A program made the position numbers and the translations under genes. A stretch of DNA of 64,000 bases, taken from contig CM041199.1 of assembly GCA_023078555.1 (NCBI GenBank), forward strand, positions 9,491,315 to 9,555,314, in the 5' to 3' direction. Below the pieces are notes generated by a model. It did not search any database and had not been told where the DNA came from. It saw only the letters and a list, made by a program, of their open reading frames with translations. The first letter of the stretch is position 1; each line of letters starts with the position of its first letter. Source of the stretch: Ulva prolifera. Taxonomy: Eukaryota > Chlorophyta > Ulvophyceae > Ulvales > Ulvaceae. Below are positions 46,101 through 60,500 of this stretch, piece by piece.

Positions 46101-48562
46101 TCTCGCCCTAGCAACCTCGCCCTACACCTTTAAACCTCTCCCGACATGCTGGCACTCCATGTTGAATGCTTAACATGCAATCTCGACCTAGCAATCTCGC
46201 CCTAGCAATCTCGCCCTAGCAACCTCGCCCTACACCTTTAAATCTCTCCCGACAAGTTGGCACTCCATGTTGAATGCTTAACATGCAATCTCGCCCTAGC
46301 AATCTCGCCCTAGCAATCTCGCCCTAGCAATCTCGCCCTAGCAATCTCGCCCTAGCAATCTCGACCTAGCAATCTCGCCCTAGCAATCTCGCCCTAGCAA
46401 CCTCGCCCTACACCTTTAATCCTCTCCCAACAGGCTGGCACTCCATGTTGAATGCTTAACATGCAATCTCGCCCTAGCAATCTCGCCCTAGCAATCTCGC
46501 CCTAGCAATCTCGCCCTAGCAATCTCGCCCTAGCAATCTCGACCTAGCAATCTCGCCCTAGCAATCTCGCCCTAGCAACCTCGCCCTACACCTTTAAACC
46601 TCTCCCGACAGGCTGGCACTCCATGTTGAATGCTTAACATGCAATCTCGACCTAGCAATCTCGCCCTAGCCATCTCGCCCTAGCAATCTCGCCCTAGCAA
46701 TCTCGCCCTAGCCATCTCGCCCTAGCAATCTCGCCCTAGCAATCTCGCCCTACACCTTTAAATCTCTCCCGTCAGGCTGGCACTCCATGTTGAATGCTTA
46801 ACATGCAATCTCGACCTAGCAATGTCGACCTAGCAATCTCGCCCTAGAAATCTCGCCCTAGCAATCTCGCCCTAGCAATCTCGCCCTAGCAATCTCGCCC
46901 TAGCAACCTCGCCCTACACCTTTAAACCTCTCCCGACAGGCTGGCACTCCATGTTGAATGCTTAACATGCAATCTCGCCCTAGCAATGTCGCCCTAGCAA
47001 TCTCGCCCTAGCAACCTCGCCCTACACCTTTAAACCTCTCCCGACATGCTGGCACTCCATGTTGAATGCTTAACATGCAATCTCGACCTAGCAATCTCGC
47101 CCTAGCAATCTCGCCCTAGCAACCTCGCCCTACACCTTTAAATCTCTCCCGACAAGTTGGCACTCCATGTTGAATGCTTAACATGCAATCTCGCCCTAGC
47201 AATCTCGCCCTAGCAATCTCGCCCTAGCAATCTCGCCCTAGCAATCTCGCCCTAGCAATCTCGACCTAGCAATCTCGCCCTAGCAATCTCGCCCTAGCAA
47301 CCTCGCCCTACACCTTTAATCCTCTCCCAACAGGCTGGCACTCCATGTTGAATGCTTAACATGCAATCTCGACCTAGCAATCTCGCCCTAGCCATCTCGC
47401 CCTAGCAATCTCGCCCTAGCAATCTCGCCCTAGCCATCTCGCCCTAGCAATCTCGCCCTAGCAACCTCGCCCTACACCTTTAAACCTCTCCCGACAGGCT
47501 GGCACTCCATGTTGAATGCTTAACATGCAATCTCGCCCTAGCAATCTCGCCCTAGCAATCTCGCCCTAGCAATCTCGCCCTAGCAATCTCGACCTAGCAA
47601 TCTCGCCCTAGCAATCTCGCCCTAGCAACCTCGCCCTACACCTTTAAACCTCTCCCGACAGGCTGGCACTCCATGTTGAATGCTTAACATGCAATCTCGA
47701 CCTAGCAATCTCGCCCTAGCCATCTCGCCCTAGCAATCTCGCCCTAGCAATCTCGCCCTAGCCATCTCGCCCTAGCAATCTCGCCCTAGCAATCTCGCCC
47801 TACACCTTTAAATCTCTCCCGTCAGGCTGGCACTCCATGTTGAATGCTTAACATGCAATCTCGACCTAGCAATGTCGACCTAGCAATCTCGCCCTAGAAA
47901 TCTCGCCCTAGCAATCTCGCCCTAGCAATCTCGCCCTAGCAATCTCGCCCTAGCAACCTCGCCCTACACCTTTAAACCTCTCCCGACAGGCTGGCACTCC
48001 ATGTTGAATGCTTAACATGCAATCTCGACCTAGCAATCTCGACCTAGCAATCTCGCCCTAGAAATCTCGCCCTAGCAATCTCGCCCTAGCAATCTCGACC
48101 TAGCAATCTCGCCCTAGCAATCTCGCCCTAGCAACCTCGCCCTACACCTTTAAACCTCTCCCGACAGGCTGGCACTCCATGTTGAATGCTTAACATGCAA
48201 TCTCGCCCTAGCAATCTCGCCCTAGCAATCTCGCCCTAGCAATCTCGCCCTACACCTTTAAATCTCTCCCGTCAGGCTGGCACTCCATGTTGAATGCTTA
48301 ACATGCAATCTCGACCAAGCAAACTCGCCCTAGCAATCTCGCCCTAGCAATCTCGCCCTACACCTTTAAATCTCTCCCGACAAGTTGGCACTCCATGTTA
48401 AATGCTTAACATGCAATCTCGACCTAGCAATCTCGCCCTAGCCATCTCGCCCTAGCAATCTCGACCTAGCAATCTCGCCCTAGCAATCTCGCCCTAGCAA
48501 CCTCGCCCTACACCTTTAAACCTCTCCCGACAGGCTGGCACTCCATGTTGAATGCTTAACAT

Positions 48563-51500
48563 GCAATCTCGCCCTAGCAATCTCGCCCTAGCAATCTCGC
48601 CCTAGCAATCTCGCCCTAGCAATCTCGCCCTAGCAATCTCGACCTAGCAATCTCGCCCTAGCAATCTCGCCCTAGCAACCTCGCCCTACACCTTTAATCC
48701 TCTCCCAACAGGCTGGCACTCCATGTTGAAAGCTTAACATGCAATCTCGCCCTAGCAATCTCGCCCTAGCAATCTCGCCCTAGCAATCTCGCCCTAGCAA
48801 TCTCGCCCTAGCAATCTCGACCTAGCAATCTCGCCCTAGCAATCTCGCCCTAGCAACCTCGCCCTACACCTTTAAACCTCTCCCGACAGGCTGGCACTCC
48901 ATGTTGAATGCTTAACATGCAATCTCGACCTAGCAATCTCGCCCTAGCCATCTCGCCCTAGCAATCTCGCCCTAGCAATCTCGCCCTAGCCATCTCGCCC
49001 TAGCAATCTCGCCCTAGCAATCTCGCCCTACACCTTTAAATCTCTCCCGTCAGGCTGGCACTCCATGTTGAATGCTTAACATGCAATCTCGACCTAGCAA
49101 TCTCGCCCTAGCAATCTCGCCCTAGCAACCTCGCCCTACACCTTTAAATCTCTCCCGACAAGTTGGCACTCCATGTTGAATGCTTAACATGCAATCTCGC
49201 CCTAGCAATCTCGCCCTAGCAATCTCGCCCTAGCAATCTCGCCCTAGCAATCTCGCCCTAGCAATCTCGACCTAGCAATCTCGCCCTAGCAATCTCGCCC
49301 TAGCAACCTCGCCCTACACCTTTAATCCTCTCCCAACAGGCTGGCACTCCATGTTGAATGCTTAACATGCAATCTCGCCCTAGCAATCTCGCCCTAGCAA
49401 TCTCGCCCTAGCAATCTCGCCCTAGCAATCTCGCCCTAGCAATCTCGACCTAGCAATCTCGCCCTAGCAATCTCGCCCTAGCAACCTCGCCCTACACCTT
49501 TAATCCTCTCCCAACAGGCTGGCACTCCATGTTGAATGCTTAACATGCAATCTCGACCTAGCAATCTCGCCCTAGCAATCTCGCCCTAGCAACCTCGCCC
49601 TACACCTTTAAATCTCTCCCGACAAGTTGGCACTCCATGTTGAATGCTTAACATGCAATCTCGCCCTAGCAATCTCGCCCTAGCAATCTCGCCCTAGCAA
49701 TCTCGCCCTAGCAATCTCGACCTAGCAATCTCGCCCTAGCAATCTCGCCCTAGCAACCTCGCCCTACACCTTTAATCCTCTCCCAACAGGCTGGCACTCC
49801 ATGTTGAATGCTTAACATGCAATCTCGACCTAGCAATCTCGCCCTAGCCATCTCGCCCTAGCACTCTCGCCCTAGCAATCTCGCCCTAGCCATCTCGCCC
49901 TAGCAATCTCGCCCTAGCAATCTCGCCCTACACCTTTAAATCTCTCCCGTCAGGCTGGCACTCCATGTTGAATGCTTAACATGCAATCTCGACCTAGCAA
50001 TCTCGACCTAGCAATCTCGCCCTAGAAATCTCGCCCTAGCAATCTCGCCCTAGCAATCTCGCCCTAGCAATCTCGCCCTAGCAACCTCGCCCTACACCTT
50101 TAAACCTCTCCCGACAGGCTGGCACTCCATGTTGAATGCTTAACATGCAATCTCGACCTAGCAATCTCGACCTAGCAATCTCGCCCTAGAAATCTCGCCC
50201 TAGCAATCTCGCCCTAGCAATCTCGACCTAGCAATCTCGCCCTAGCAATCTCGCCCTAGCAACCTCGCCCTACACCTTTAAACCTCTCCCGACAGGCTGG
50301 CACTCCATGTTGAATGCTTAACATGCAATCTCGCCCTAGCAATCTCGCCCTAGCCATCTCGCCCTAGCACTCTCGCCCTAGCAATCTCGCCCTAGCAATC
50401 TCGCCCTAGCAATCTCGCCCTAGCAATCTCGCCCTACACCTTTAAATCTCTCCCGTCAGGCTGGCACTCCATGTTGAATGCTTAACATGCAATCTCGACC
50501 AAGCAAACTCGCCCTAGCAATCTCGCCCTAGCAATCTCGCCCTACACCTTTAAATCTCTCCCGACAAGTTGGCACTCCATGTTAAATGCTTAACATGCAA
50601 TCTCGACCTAGCAATCTCGCCCTAGCCATCTCGCCCTAGCAATCTCGACCTAGCAATCTCGCCCTAGCAATCTCGCCCTAGCAACCTCGCCCTACACCTT
50701 TAAACCTCTCCCGACAGGCTGGCACTCCATGTTGAATGCTTAACATGCAATCTCGACCTAGCAATCTCGCCCTAGCCATCTCGCCCTAGCAATCTCGCCC
50801 TAGCAATCTCGCCCTAGCCATCTCGCCCTAGCAATCTCGCCCTAGCAACCTCGCCCTACACCTTTAAACCTCTCCCGACAGGCTGGCACTCCATGTTGAA
50901 TGCTTAACAGGCAATCTCGACCTAGGAATCTCGACCTAGCAATCTCGCCCTAGAAATCTCGCCCTAGCAATCTCGCCCTAGCAATCTCGACCTAGCAATC
51001 TCGCCCTAGCAATCTCGCCCTAGCAACCTCGCCCTACACCTTTAAACCTCTCCCGACAGGCTGGCACTCCATGTTGAATGCTTAACATGCAATCTCGCCC
51101 TAGCAATCTCGCCCTAGCAATCTCGCCCTAGCAATCTCGCCCTAGCAATCTCGCCCTAGCAATCTCGACCTAGCAATCTCGCCCGAGCAATCTCGCCCTA
51201 GCAACCTCGCCCTACACCTTTAAACCTCTCCCGACAGGCTGGCACTCCATGTTGAATGCTTAACATGCAATCTCGACCTAGCAATCTCGCCCTAGCCATC
51301 TCGCCCTAGCAATCTCGCCCTAGCAATCTCGCCCTAGCCATCTCGCCCTAGCAATCTCGCCCTAGCAATCTCGCCCTACACCTTTAAATCTCTCCCGTCA
51401 GGCTGGCACTCCATGTTGAATGCTTAACATGCAATCTCGCCCTAGCAATCTCGCCCTAGCAATCTCGCCCTAGCAATCTCGCCCTAGCAATCTCGACCTA

Positions 51501-54500
51501 GCAATCTCGCCCTAGCAATCTCGCCCTAGCAACCTCGCCCTACACCTTTAAACCTCTCCCGACAGGCTGGCACTCCATGTTGAATGCTTAACATGCAATC
51601 TCGACCTAGCAATCTCGCCCTAGCCATCTCGCCCTAGCAATCTCGCCCTAGCAATCTCGCCCTAGCCATCTCGCCCTAGCAATCTCGCCCTAGCAATCTC
51701 GCCCTACACCTTTAAATCTCTCCCGTCAGGCTGGCACTCCATGTTGAATGCTTAACATGCAATCTCGACCTAGCAATCTCGACCTAGCAATCTCGCCCTA
51801 GAAATCTCGCCCTAGCAATCTCGCCCTAGCAATCTCGCCCTAGCAATCTCGCCCTAGCAACCTCGCCCTACACCTTTAAACCTCACCCGACAGGCTGGCA
51901 CTCCATGTTGAATGCTTAACATGCAATCTCGACCTAGCAATCTCGACCTAGCAATCTCGCCCTAGAAATCTCGCCCTAGCAATCTCGCCCTAGCAATCTC
52001 GACCTAGCAATCTCGCCCTAGCAATCTCGCCCTAGCAACCTCGCCCTACACCTTTAAACCTCTCCCGACAGGCTGGCACTCCATGTTGAATGCTTAACAT
52101 GCAATCTCGCCCTAGCAATGTCGCCCTAGCAATCTCGCCCTAGCAACCTCGCCCTACACCTTTAAACCTCTCCCGACAGGCTGGCACTCCATGTTGAATG
52201 CTTAACATGCAATCTCGACCTAGCAATCTCGCCCTAGCAATCTCGCCCTAGCAACCTCGCCCTACACCTTTAAATCTCTCCCGACAAGTTGGCACTCCAT
52301 GTTGAATGCTTAACATGCAATCTCGCCCTAGCAATCTCGCCCTAGCAATCTCGCCCTAGCAATCTCGCCCTAGCAATCTCGACCTAGCAATCTCGCCCTA
52401 GCAATCTCGCCCTAGCAACCTCGCCCTACACCTTTAAACCTCTCCCGACAGGCTGGCACTCCATGTTGAATGCTTAACATGCAATCTCGCCCTAGCAATG
52501 TCGCCCTAGCAATCTCGCCCTAGCAACCTCGCCCTAGCAATCTCGCCCTAGAAATCTCGCCCTAGCAATCTCGCCCTAGCAATCTCGACCTAGCAATCTC
52601 GCCCTAGCAATCTCGCCCTAGCAACCTCGCCCTACACCTTTAAATCTCTCCCGACAAGTTGGCACTCCATGTTGAATGCTTAACATGCAATCTCGCCCTA
52701 GCAATCTCGCCCTAGCAATCTCGCCCTAGCAATCTCGCCCTAGCAATCTCGCCCTAGCAATCTCGACCTAGCAATCTCGCCCTAGCAATCTCGCCCTAGC
52801 AACCTCGCCCTACACCTTTAAACCTCTCCCGACAGGCTGGCACTCCATGTTGAATGCTTAACATGCAATCTCGCCCTAGCAATGTCGCCCTAGCAATCTC
52901 GCCCTAGCAACCTCGCCCTAGCAATCTCGCCCTAGAAATCTCGCCCTAGCAATCTCGCCCTAGCAATCTCGACCTAGCAATCTCGCCCTAGCAATCTCGC
53001 CCTAGCAACCTCGCCCTACACCTTTAAACCTCTCCCGACAGGCTGGCACTCCATGTTGAATGCTTAACATGCAATCTCGCCCTAGCAATGTCGCCCTAGC
53101 AATCTCGCCCTAGCAACCTCGCCCTACACCTTTAAACCTCTCCCGACAGGCTGGCACTCCATGTTGAATGCTTAACATGCAATCTCGACCTAGCAATCTC
53201 GCCCTAGCAATCTCGCCCTAGCAACCTCGCCCTACACCTTTAAATCTCTCCCGACAAGTTGGCACTCCATGTTGAATGCTTAACATGCAATCTCGCCCTA
53301 GCAATCTCGCCCTAGCAATCTCGCCCTAGCAATCTCGCCCTAGCAATCTCGCCCTAGCAATCTCGACCTAGCAATCTCGCCCTAGCAATCTCGCCCTAGC
53401 AACCTCGCCCTACACCTTTAATCCTCTCCCGACAGGCTGGCACTCCATGTTGAATGCTTAACATGCAATCTCGACCTAGCAATCTCGCCCTAGCCATCTC
53501 GCCCTAGCAATCTCGCCCTACACTTTTAAATCTCTCCCGTCAGGCTGGCACTCCATGTTGAATGCTTAACATGCAATCTCGCCCTAGGAATCTCGACCTA
53601 GCAATCTCGCCCTAGAAATCTCGCCCTAGCAATCTCGCCCTAGCAATCTCGACCTAGCAATCTCGCCCTAGCAATCTCGCCCTAGCAACCTCGCCCTACA
53701 CCTTTAAACCTCTCCCGACAGGCTGGCACTCCATGTTGAATGCTTAACATGCAATCTCGACCTAGCAATCTCGCCCTAGCCATCTCGCCCTAGCAATCTC
53801 GCCCTAGCAATCTCGCCCTAGCCATCTCGCCCTAGCAATCTCGCCCTAGCAACCTCGCCCTACACCTTTAAACCTCTCCCGACAGGCTGGCACTCCATGT
53901 TGAATGCTTAACAGGCAATCTCGACCTAGGAATCTCGACCTAGCAATCTCGCCCTAGAAATCTCGCCCTAGCAATCTCGCCCTAGCAATCTCGACCTAGC
54001 AATCTCGCCCTAGCAATCTCGCCCTACACCTTTAAATCTCTCCCGTCAGGCTGGCACTCCATGTTGAATGCTTAACATGCAATCTCGACCTAGCAATCTC
54101 GACCTAGCCATCTCGCCCTAGCACTCTCGCCCTAGCAATCTCGCCCTAGCCATCTCGCCCTAGCAATCTCGCCCTAGCAATCTCGCCCTAGCAACCTCGC
54201 CCTACACCTTTAAACCTCTCCCGACAGGCTGGCACTCCATGTTGAATGCTTAACATGCAATCTCGCCCTAGCAATCTCGCCCTAGCAATCTCGCCCTAGC
54301 AATCTCGCCCTAGCAATCTCGCCCTAGCAATCTCGACCTAGCAATCTCGCCCTAGCAATCTCGCCCTAGCAACCTCGCCCTACACCTTTAAATCTCTCCC
54401 GACAAGTTGGCACTCCATGTTGAATGCTTAACATGCAATCTCGCCCTAGCAATCTCGCCCTAGCAATCTCGCCCTAGCAATCTCGCCCTAGCAATCTCGA

Positions 54501-57500
54501 CCTAGCAATCTCGCCCTAGCAATCTCGCCCTAGCAACCTCGCCCTAGCAACCTCGCCCTACACCTTTAAACCTCTCCCGACAGGCTGGCACTCCATGTTG
54601 AATGCTTAACATGCAATCTCGCCCTAGCAATGTCGCCCTAGCAATCTCGCCCTAGCAACCTCGCCCTAGCAATCTCGCCCTAGAAATCTCGCCCTAGCAA
54701 TCTCGCCCTAGCAATCTCGACCTAGCAATCTCGCCCTAGCAATCTCGCCCTAGCAACCTCGCCCTACACCTTTAAACCTCTCCCGACAGGCTGGCACTCC
54801 ATGTTGAATGCTTAACATGCAATCTCGCCCTAGCAATGTCGCCCTAGCAATCTCGCCCTAGCAACCTCGCCCTACACCTTTAAACCTCTCCCGACAGGCT
54901 GGCACTCCATGTTGAATGCTTAACATGCAATCTCGACCTAGCAATCTCGCCCTAGCAATCTCGCCCTAGCAACCTCGCCCTACACCTTTAAATCTCTCCC
55001 GACAAGTTGGCACTCCATGTTGAATGCTTAACATGCAATCTCGCCCTAGCAATCTCGCCCTAGCAATCTCGCCCTAGCAATCTCGCCCTAGCAATCTCGC
55101 CCTAGCAATCTCGACCTAGCAATCTCGCCCTAGCAATCTCGCCCTAGCAACCTCGCCCTACACCTTTAATCCTCTCCCGACAGGCTGGCACTCCATGTTG
55201 AATGCTTAACATGCAATCTCGACCTAGCAATCTCGCCCTAGCCATCTCGCCCTAGCAATCTCGCCCTACACTTTTAAATCTCTCCCGTCAGGCTGGCACT
55301 CCATGTTGAATGCTTAACATGCAATCTCGCCCTAGGAATCTCGACCTAGCAATCTCGCCCTAGAAATCTCGCCCTAGCAATCTCGCCCTAGCAATCTCGA
55401 CCTAGCAATCTCGCCCTAGCAATCTCGCCCTAGCAACCTCGCCCTACACCTTTAAACCTCTCCCGACAGGCTGGCACTCCATGTTGAATGCTTAACATGC
55501 AATCTCGACCTAGCAATCTCGCCCTAGCCATCTCGCCCTAGCAATCTCGCCCTAGCAATCTCGCCCTAGCCATCTCGCCCTAGCAATCTCGCCCTAGCAA
55601 CCTCGCCCTACACCTTTAAACCTCTCCCGACAGGCTGGCACTCCATGTTGAATGCTTAACAGGCAATCTCGACCTAGGAATCTCGACCTAGCAATCTCGC
55701 CCTAGAAATCTCGCCCTAGCAATCTCGCCCTAGCAATCTCGACCTAGCAATCTCGCCCTAGCAATCTCGCCCTACACCTTTAAATCTCTCCCGTCAGGCT
55801 GGCACTCCATGTTGAATGCTTAACATGCAATCTCGACCTAGCAATCTCGACCTAGCCATCTCGCCCTAGCACTCTCGCCCTAGCAATCTCGCCCTAGCCA
55901 TCTCGCCCTAGCAATCTCGCCCTAGCAATCTCGCCCTAGCAACCTCGCCCTACACCTTTAAACCTCTCCCGACAGGCTGGCACTCCATGTTGAATGCTTA
56001 ACATGCAATCTCGCCCTAGCAATCTCGCCCTAGCAATCTCGCCCTAGCAATCTCGCCCTAGCAATCTCGCCCTAGCAATCTCGACCTAGCAATCTCGCCC
56101 TAGCAATCTCGCCCTAGCAACCTCGCCCTACACCTTTAAATCTCTCCCGACAAGTTGGCACTCCATGTTGAATGCTTAACATGCAATCTCGCCCTAGCAA
56201 TCTCGCCCTAGCAATCTCGCCCTAGCAATCTCGCCCTAGCAATCTCGACCTAGCAATCTCGCCCTAGCAATCTCGCCCTAGCAACCTCGCCCTACACCTT
56301 TAAACCTCTCCCGACAGGCTGGCACTCCATGTTGAATGCTTAACATGCAATCTCGACCTAGCAATCTCGACCTAGCAATCTCGCCCTAGAAATCTCGCCC
56401 TAGCAATCTCGCCCTAGCAATCTCGCCCTAGCAACCTCGCCCTACACCTTTAAACCTCTCCCGACAGGCTGGCACTCCATGTTGAATGCTTAACATGCAA
56501 TCTCGACCTAGTAATCTCGACCTAGCAATCTCGCCCTAGAAATCTCGCCCTAGCAATCTCGCCCTAGCAATCTCGACCTAGCAATCTCGCCCTAGCAATC
56601 TCGCCCTAGCAACCTCGCCCTACACCTTTAAACCTCTCCCGACAGGCTGGCACTCCATGTTGAATGCTTAACATGCAATCTCGCCCTAGCAATGTCGCCC
56701 TAGCAATCTCGCCCTAGCAACCTCGCCCTACACCTTTAAACCTCTCCCGACATGCTGGCACTCCATGTTGAATGCTTAACATGCAATCTCGACCTAGCAA
56801 TCTCGCCCTAGCAATCTCGCCCTAGCAACCTCGCCCTACACCTTTAAATCTCTCCCGACAAGTTGGCACTCCATGTTGAATGCTTAACATGCAATCTCGC
56901 CCTAGCAATCTCGCCCTAGCAATCTCGCCCTAGCAATCTCGCCCTAGCAATCTCGCCCTAGCAATCTCGACCTAGCAATCTCGCCCTAGCAATCTCGCCC
57001 TAGCAACCTCGCCCTACACCTTTAATCCTCTCCCAACAGGCTGGCACTCCATGTTGAATGCTTAACATGCAATCTCGCCCTAGCAATCTCGCCCTAGCAA
57101 TCTCGCCCTAGCAATCTCGCCCTAGCAATCTCGCCCTAGCAATCTCGACCTAGCAATCTCGCCCTAGCAATCTCGCCCTAGCAACCTCGCCCTACACCTT
57201 TAAACCTCTCCCGACAGGCTGGCACTCCATGTTGAATGCTTAACATGCAATCTCGACCTAGCAATCTCGCCCTAGCCATCTCGCCCTAGCAATCTCGCCC
57301 TAGCAATCTCGCCCTAGCCATCTCGCCCTAGCAATCTCGCCCTAGCAATCTCGCCCTACACCTTTAAATCTCTCCCGTCAGGCTGGCACTCCATGTTGAA
57401 TGCTTAACATGCAATCTCGACCTAGCAATGTCGACCTAGCAATCTCGCCCTAGAAATCTCGCCCTAGCAATCTCGCCCTAGCAATCTCGCCCTAGCAATC

Positions 57501-60500
57501 TCGCCCTAGCAACCTCGCCCTACACCTTTAAACCTCTCCCGACAGGCTGGCACTCCATGTTGAATGCTTAACATGCAATCTCGCCCTAGCAATGTCGCCC
57601 TAGCAATCTCGCCCTAGCAACCTCGCCCTACACCTTTAAACCTCTCCCGACATGCTGGCACTCCATGTTGAATGCTTAACATGCAATCTCGACCTAGCAA
57701 TCTCGCCCTAGCAATCTCGCCCTAGCAACCTCGCCCTACACCTTTAAATCTCTCCCGACAAGTTGGCACTCCATGTTGAATGCTTAACATGCAATCTCGC
57801 CCTAGCAATCTCGCCCTAGCAATCTCGCCCTAGCAATCTCGCCCTAGCAATCTCGCCCTAGCAATCTCGACCTAGCAATCTCGCCCTAGCAATCTCGCCC
57901 TAGCAACCTCGCCCTACACCTTTAATCCTCTCCCAACAGGCTGGCACTCCATGTTGAATGCTTAACATGCAATCTCGACCTAGCAATCTCGCCCTAGCCA
58001 TCTCGCCCTAGCAATCTCGCCCTAGCAATCTCGCCCTAGCCATCTCGCCCTAGCAATCTCGCCCTAGCAACCTCGCCCTACACCTTTAAACCTCTCCCGA
58101 CAGGCTGGCACTCCATGTTGAATGCTTAACAGGCAATCTCGACCTAGCAATCTCGACCTAGCAATCTCGCCCTAGAAATCTCGCCCTAGCAATCTCGCCC
58201 TAGCAATCTCGACCTAGCAATCTCGCCCTAGCAATCTCGCCCTAGCAACCTCGCCCTACACCTTTAAACCTCTCCCGACAGGCTGGCACTCCATGTTGAA
58301 TGCTTAACATGCAATCTCGCCCTAGCAATCTCGCCCTAGCAATCTCGCCCTAGCAATCTCGCCCTAGCAATCTCGCCCTAGCAATCTCGACCTAGCAATC
58401 TCGCCCTAGCAATCTCGCCCTAGCAACCTCGCCCTACACCTTTAAACCTCTCCCGACAGGCTGGCACTCCATGTTGAATGCTTAACATGCAATCTCGACC
58501 TAGCAATCTCGCCCTAGCCATCTCGCCCTAGCAATCTCGCCCTAGCAATCTCGCCCTAGCCATCTCGCCCTAGCAATCTCGCCCTAGCAATCTCGCCCTA
58601 CACCTTTAAATCTCTCCCGTCAGGCTGGCACTCCATGTTGAATGCTTAACATGCAATCTCGACCTAGCAATGTCGACCTAGCAATCTCGCCCTAGAAATC
58701 TCGCCCTAGCAATCTCGCCCTAGCAATCTCGCCCTAGCAATCTCGCCCTAGCAACCTCGCCCTACACCTTTAAACCTCTCCCGACAGGCTGGCACTCCAT
58801 GTTGAATGCTTAACATGCAATCTCGACCTAGCAATCTCGACCTAGCAATCTCGCCCTAGAAATCTCGCCCTAGCAATCTCGCCCTAGCAATCTCGACCTA
58901 GCAATCTCGCCCTAGCAATCTCGCCCTAGCAACCTCGCCCTACACCTTTAAACCTCTCCCGACAGGCTGGCACTCCATGTTGAATGCTTAACATGCAATC
59001 TCGCCCTAGCAATCTCGCCCTAGCAATCTCGCCCTAGCAATCTCGCCCTACACCTTTAAATCTCTCCCGTCAGGCTGGCACTCCATGTTGAATGCTTAAC
59101 ATGCAATCTCGACCAAGCAAACTCGCCCTAGCAATCTCGCCCTAGCAATCTCGCCCTACACCTTTAAATCTCTCCCGACAAGTTGGCACTCCATGTTAAA
59201 TGCTTAACATGCAATCTCGACCTAGCAATCTCGCCCTAGCCATCTCGCCCTAGCAATCTCGACCTAGCAATCTCGCCCTAGCAATCTCGCCCTAGCAACC
59301 TCGCCCTACACCTTTAAACCTCTCCCGACAGGCTGGCACTCCATGTTGAATGCTTAACATGCAATCTCGCCCTAGCAATCTCGCCCTAGCAATCTCGCCC
59401 TAGCAATCTCGCCCTAGCAATCTCGCCCTAGCAATCTCGACCTAGCAATCTCGCCCTAGCAATCTCGCCCTAGCAACCTCGCCCTACACCTTTAATCCTC
59501 TCCCAACAGGCTGGCACTCCATGTTGAATGCTTAACATGCAATCTCGACCTAGCAATCTCGCCCTAGCAATCTCGCCCTAGCAACCTCGCCCTACACCTT
59601 TAAATCTCTCCCGACAAGTTGGCACTCCATGTTGAATGCTTAACATGCAATCTCGCCCTAGCAATCTCGCCCTAGCAATCTCGCCCTAGCAATCTCGCCC
59701 TAGCAATCTCGCCCTAGCAATCTCGACCTAGCAATCTCGCCCTAGCAATCTCGCCCTAGCAACCTCGCCCTACACCTTTAATCCTCTCCCAACAGGCTGG
59801 CACTCCATGTTGAATGCTTAACATGCAATCTCGACCTAGCAATCTCGCCCTAGCCATCTCGCCCTAGCAATCTCGCCCTAGCAATCTCGCCCTAGCCATC
59901 TCGCCCTAGCAATCTCGCCCTAGCAACCTCGCCCTACACCTTTAAACCTCTCCCGACAGGCTGGCACTCCATGTTGAATGCTTAACAGGCAATCTCGACC
60001 TAGCAATCTCGACCTAGCAATCTCGCCCTAGAAATCTCGCCCTAGCAATCTCGCCCTAGCAATCTCGACCTAGCAATCTCGCCCTAGCAATCTCGCCCTA
60101 GCAACCTCGCCCTACACCTTTAAACCTCTCCCGACAGGCTGGCACTCCATGTTGAATGCTTAACATGCAATCTCGCCCTAGCAATCTCGCCCTAGCAATC
60201 TCGCCCTAGCAATCTCGCCCTAGCAATCTCGCCCTAGCAATCTCGACCTAGCAATCTCGCCCTAGCAATCTCGCCCTAGCAACCTCGCCCTACACCTTTA
60301 AACCTCTCCCGACAGGCTGGCACTCCATGTTGAATGCTTAACATGCAATCTCGACCTAGCAATCTCGCCCTAGCCATCTCGCCCTAGCAATCTCGCCCTA
60401 GCAATCTCGCCCTAGCCATCTCGCCCTAGCAATCTCGCCCTAGCAATCTCGCCCTACACCTTTAAATCTCTCCCGTCAGGCTGGCACTCCATGTTGAATG

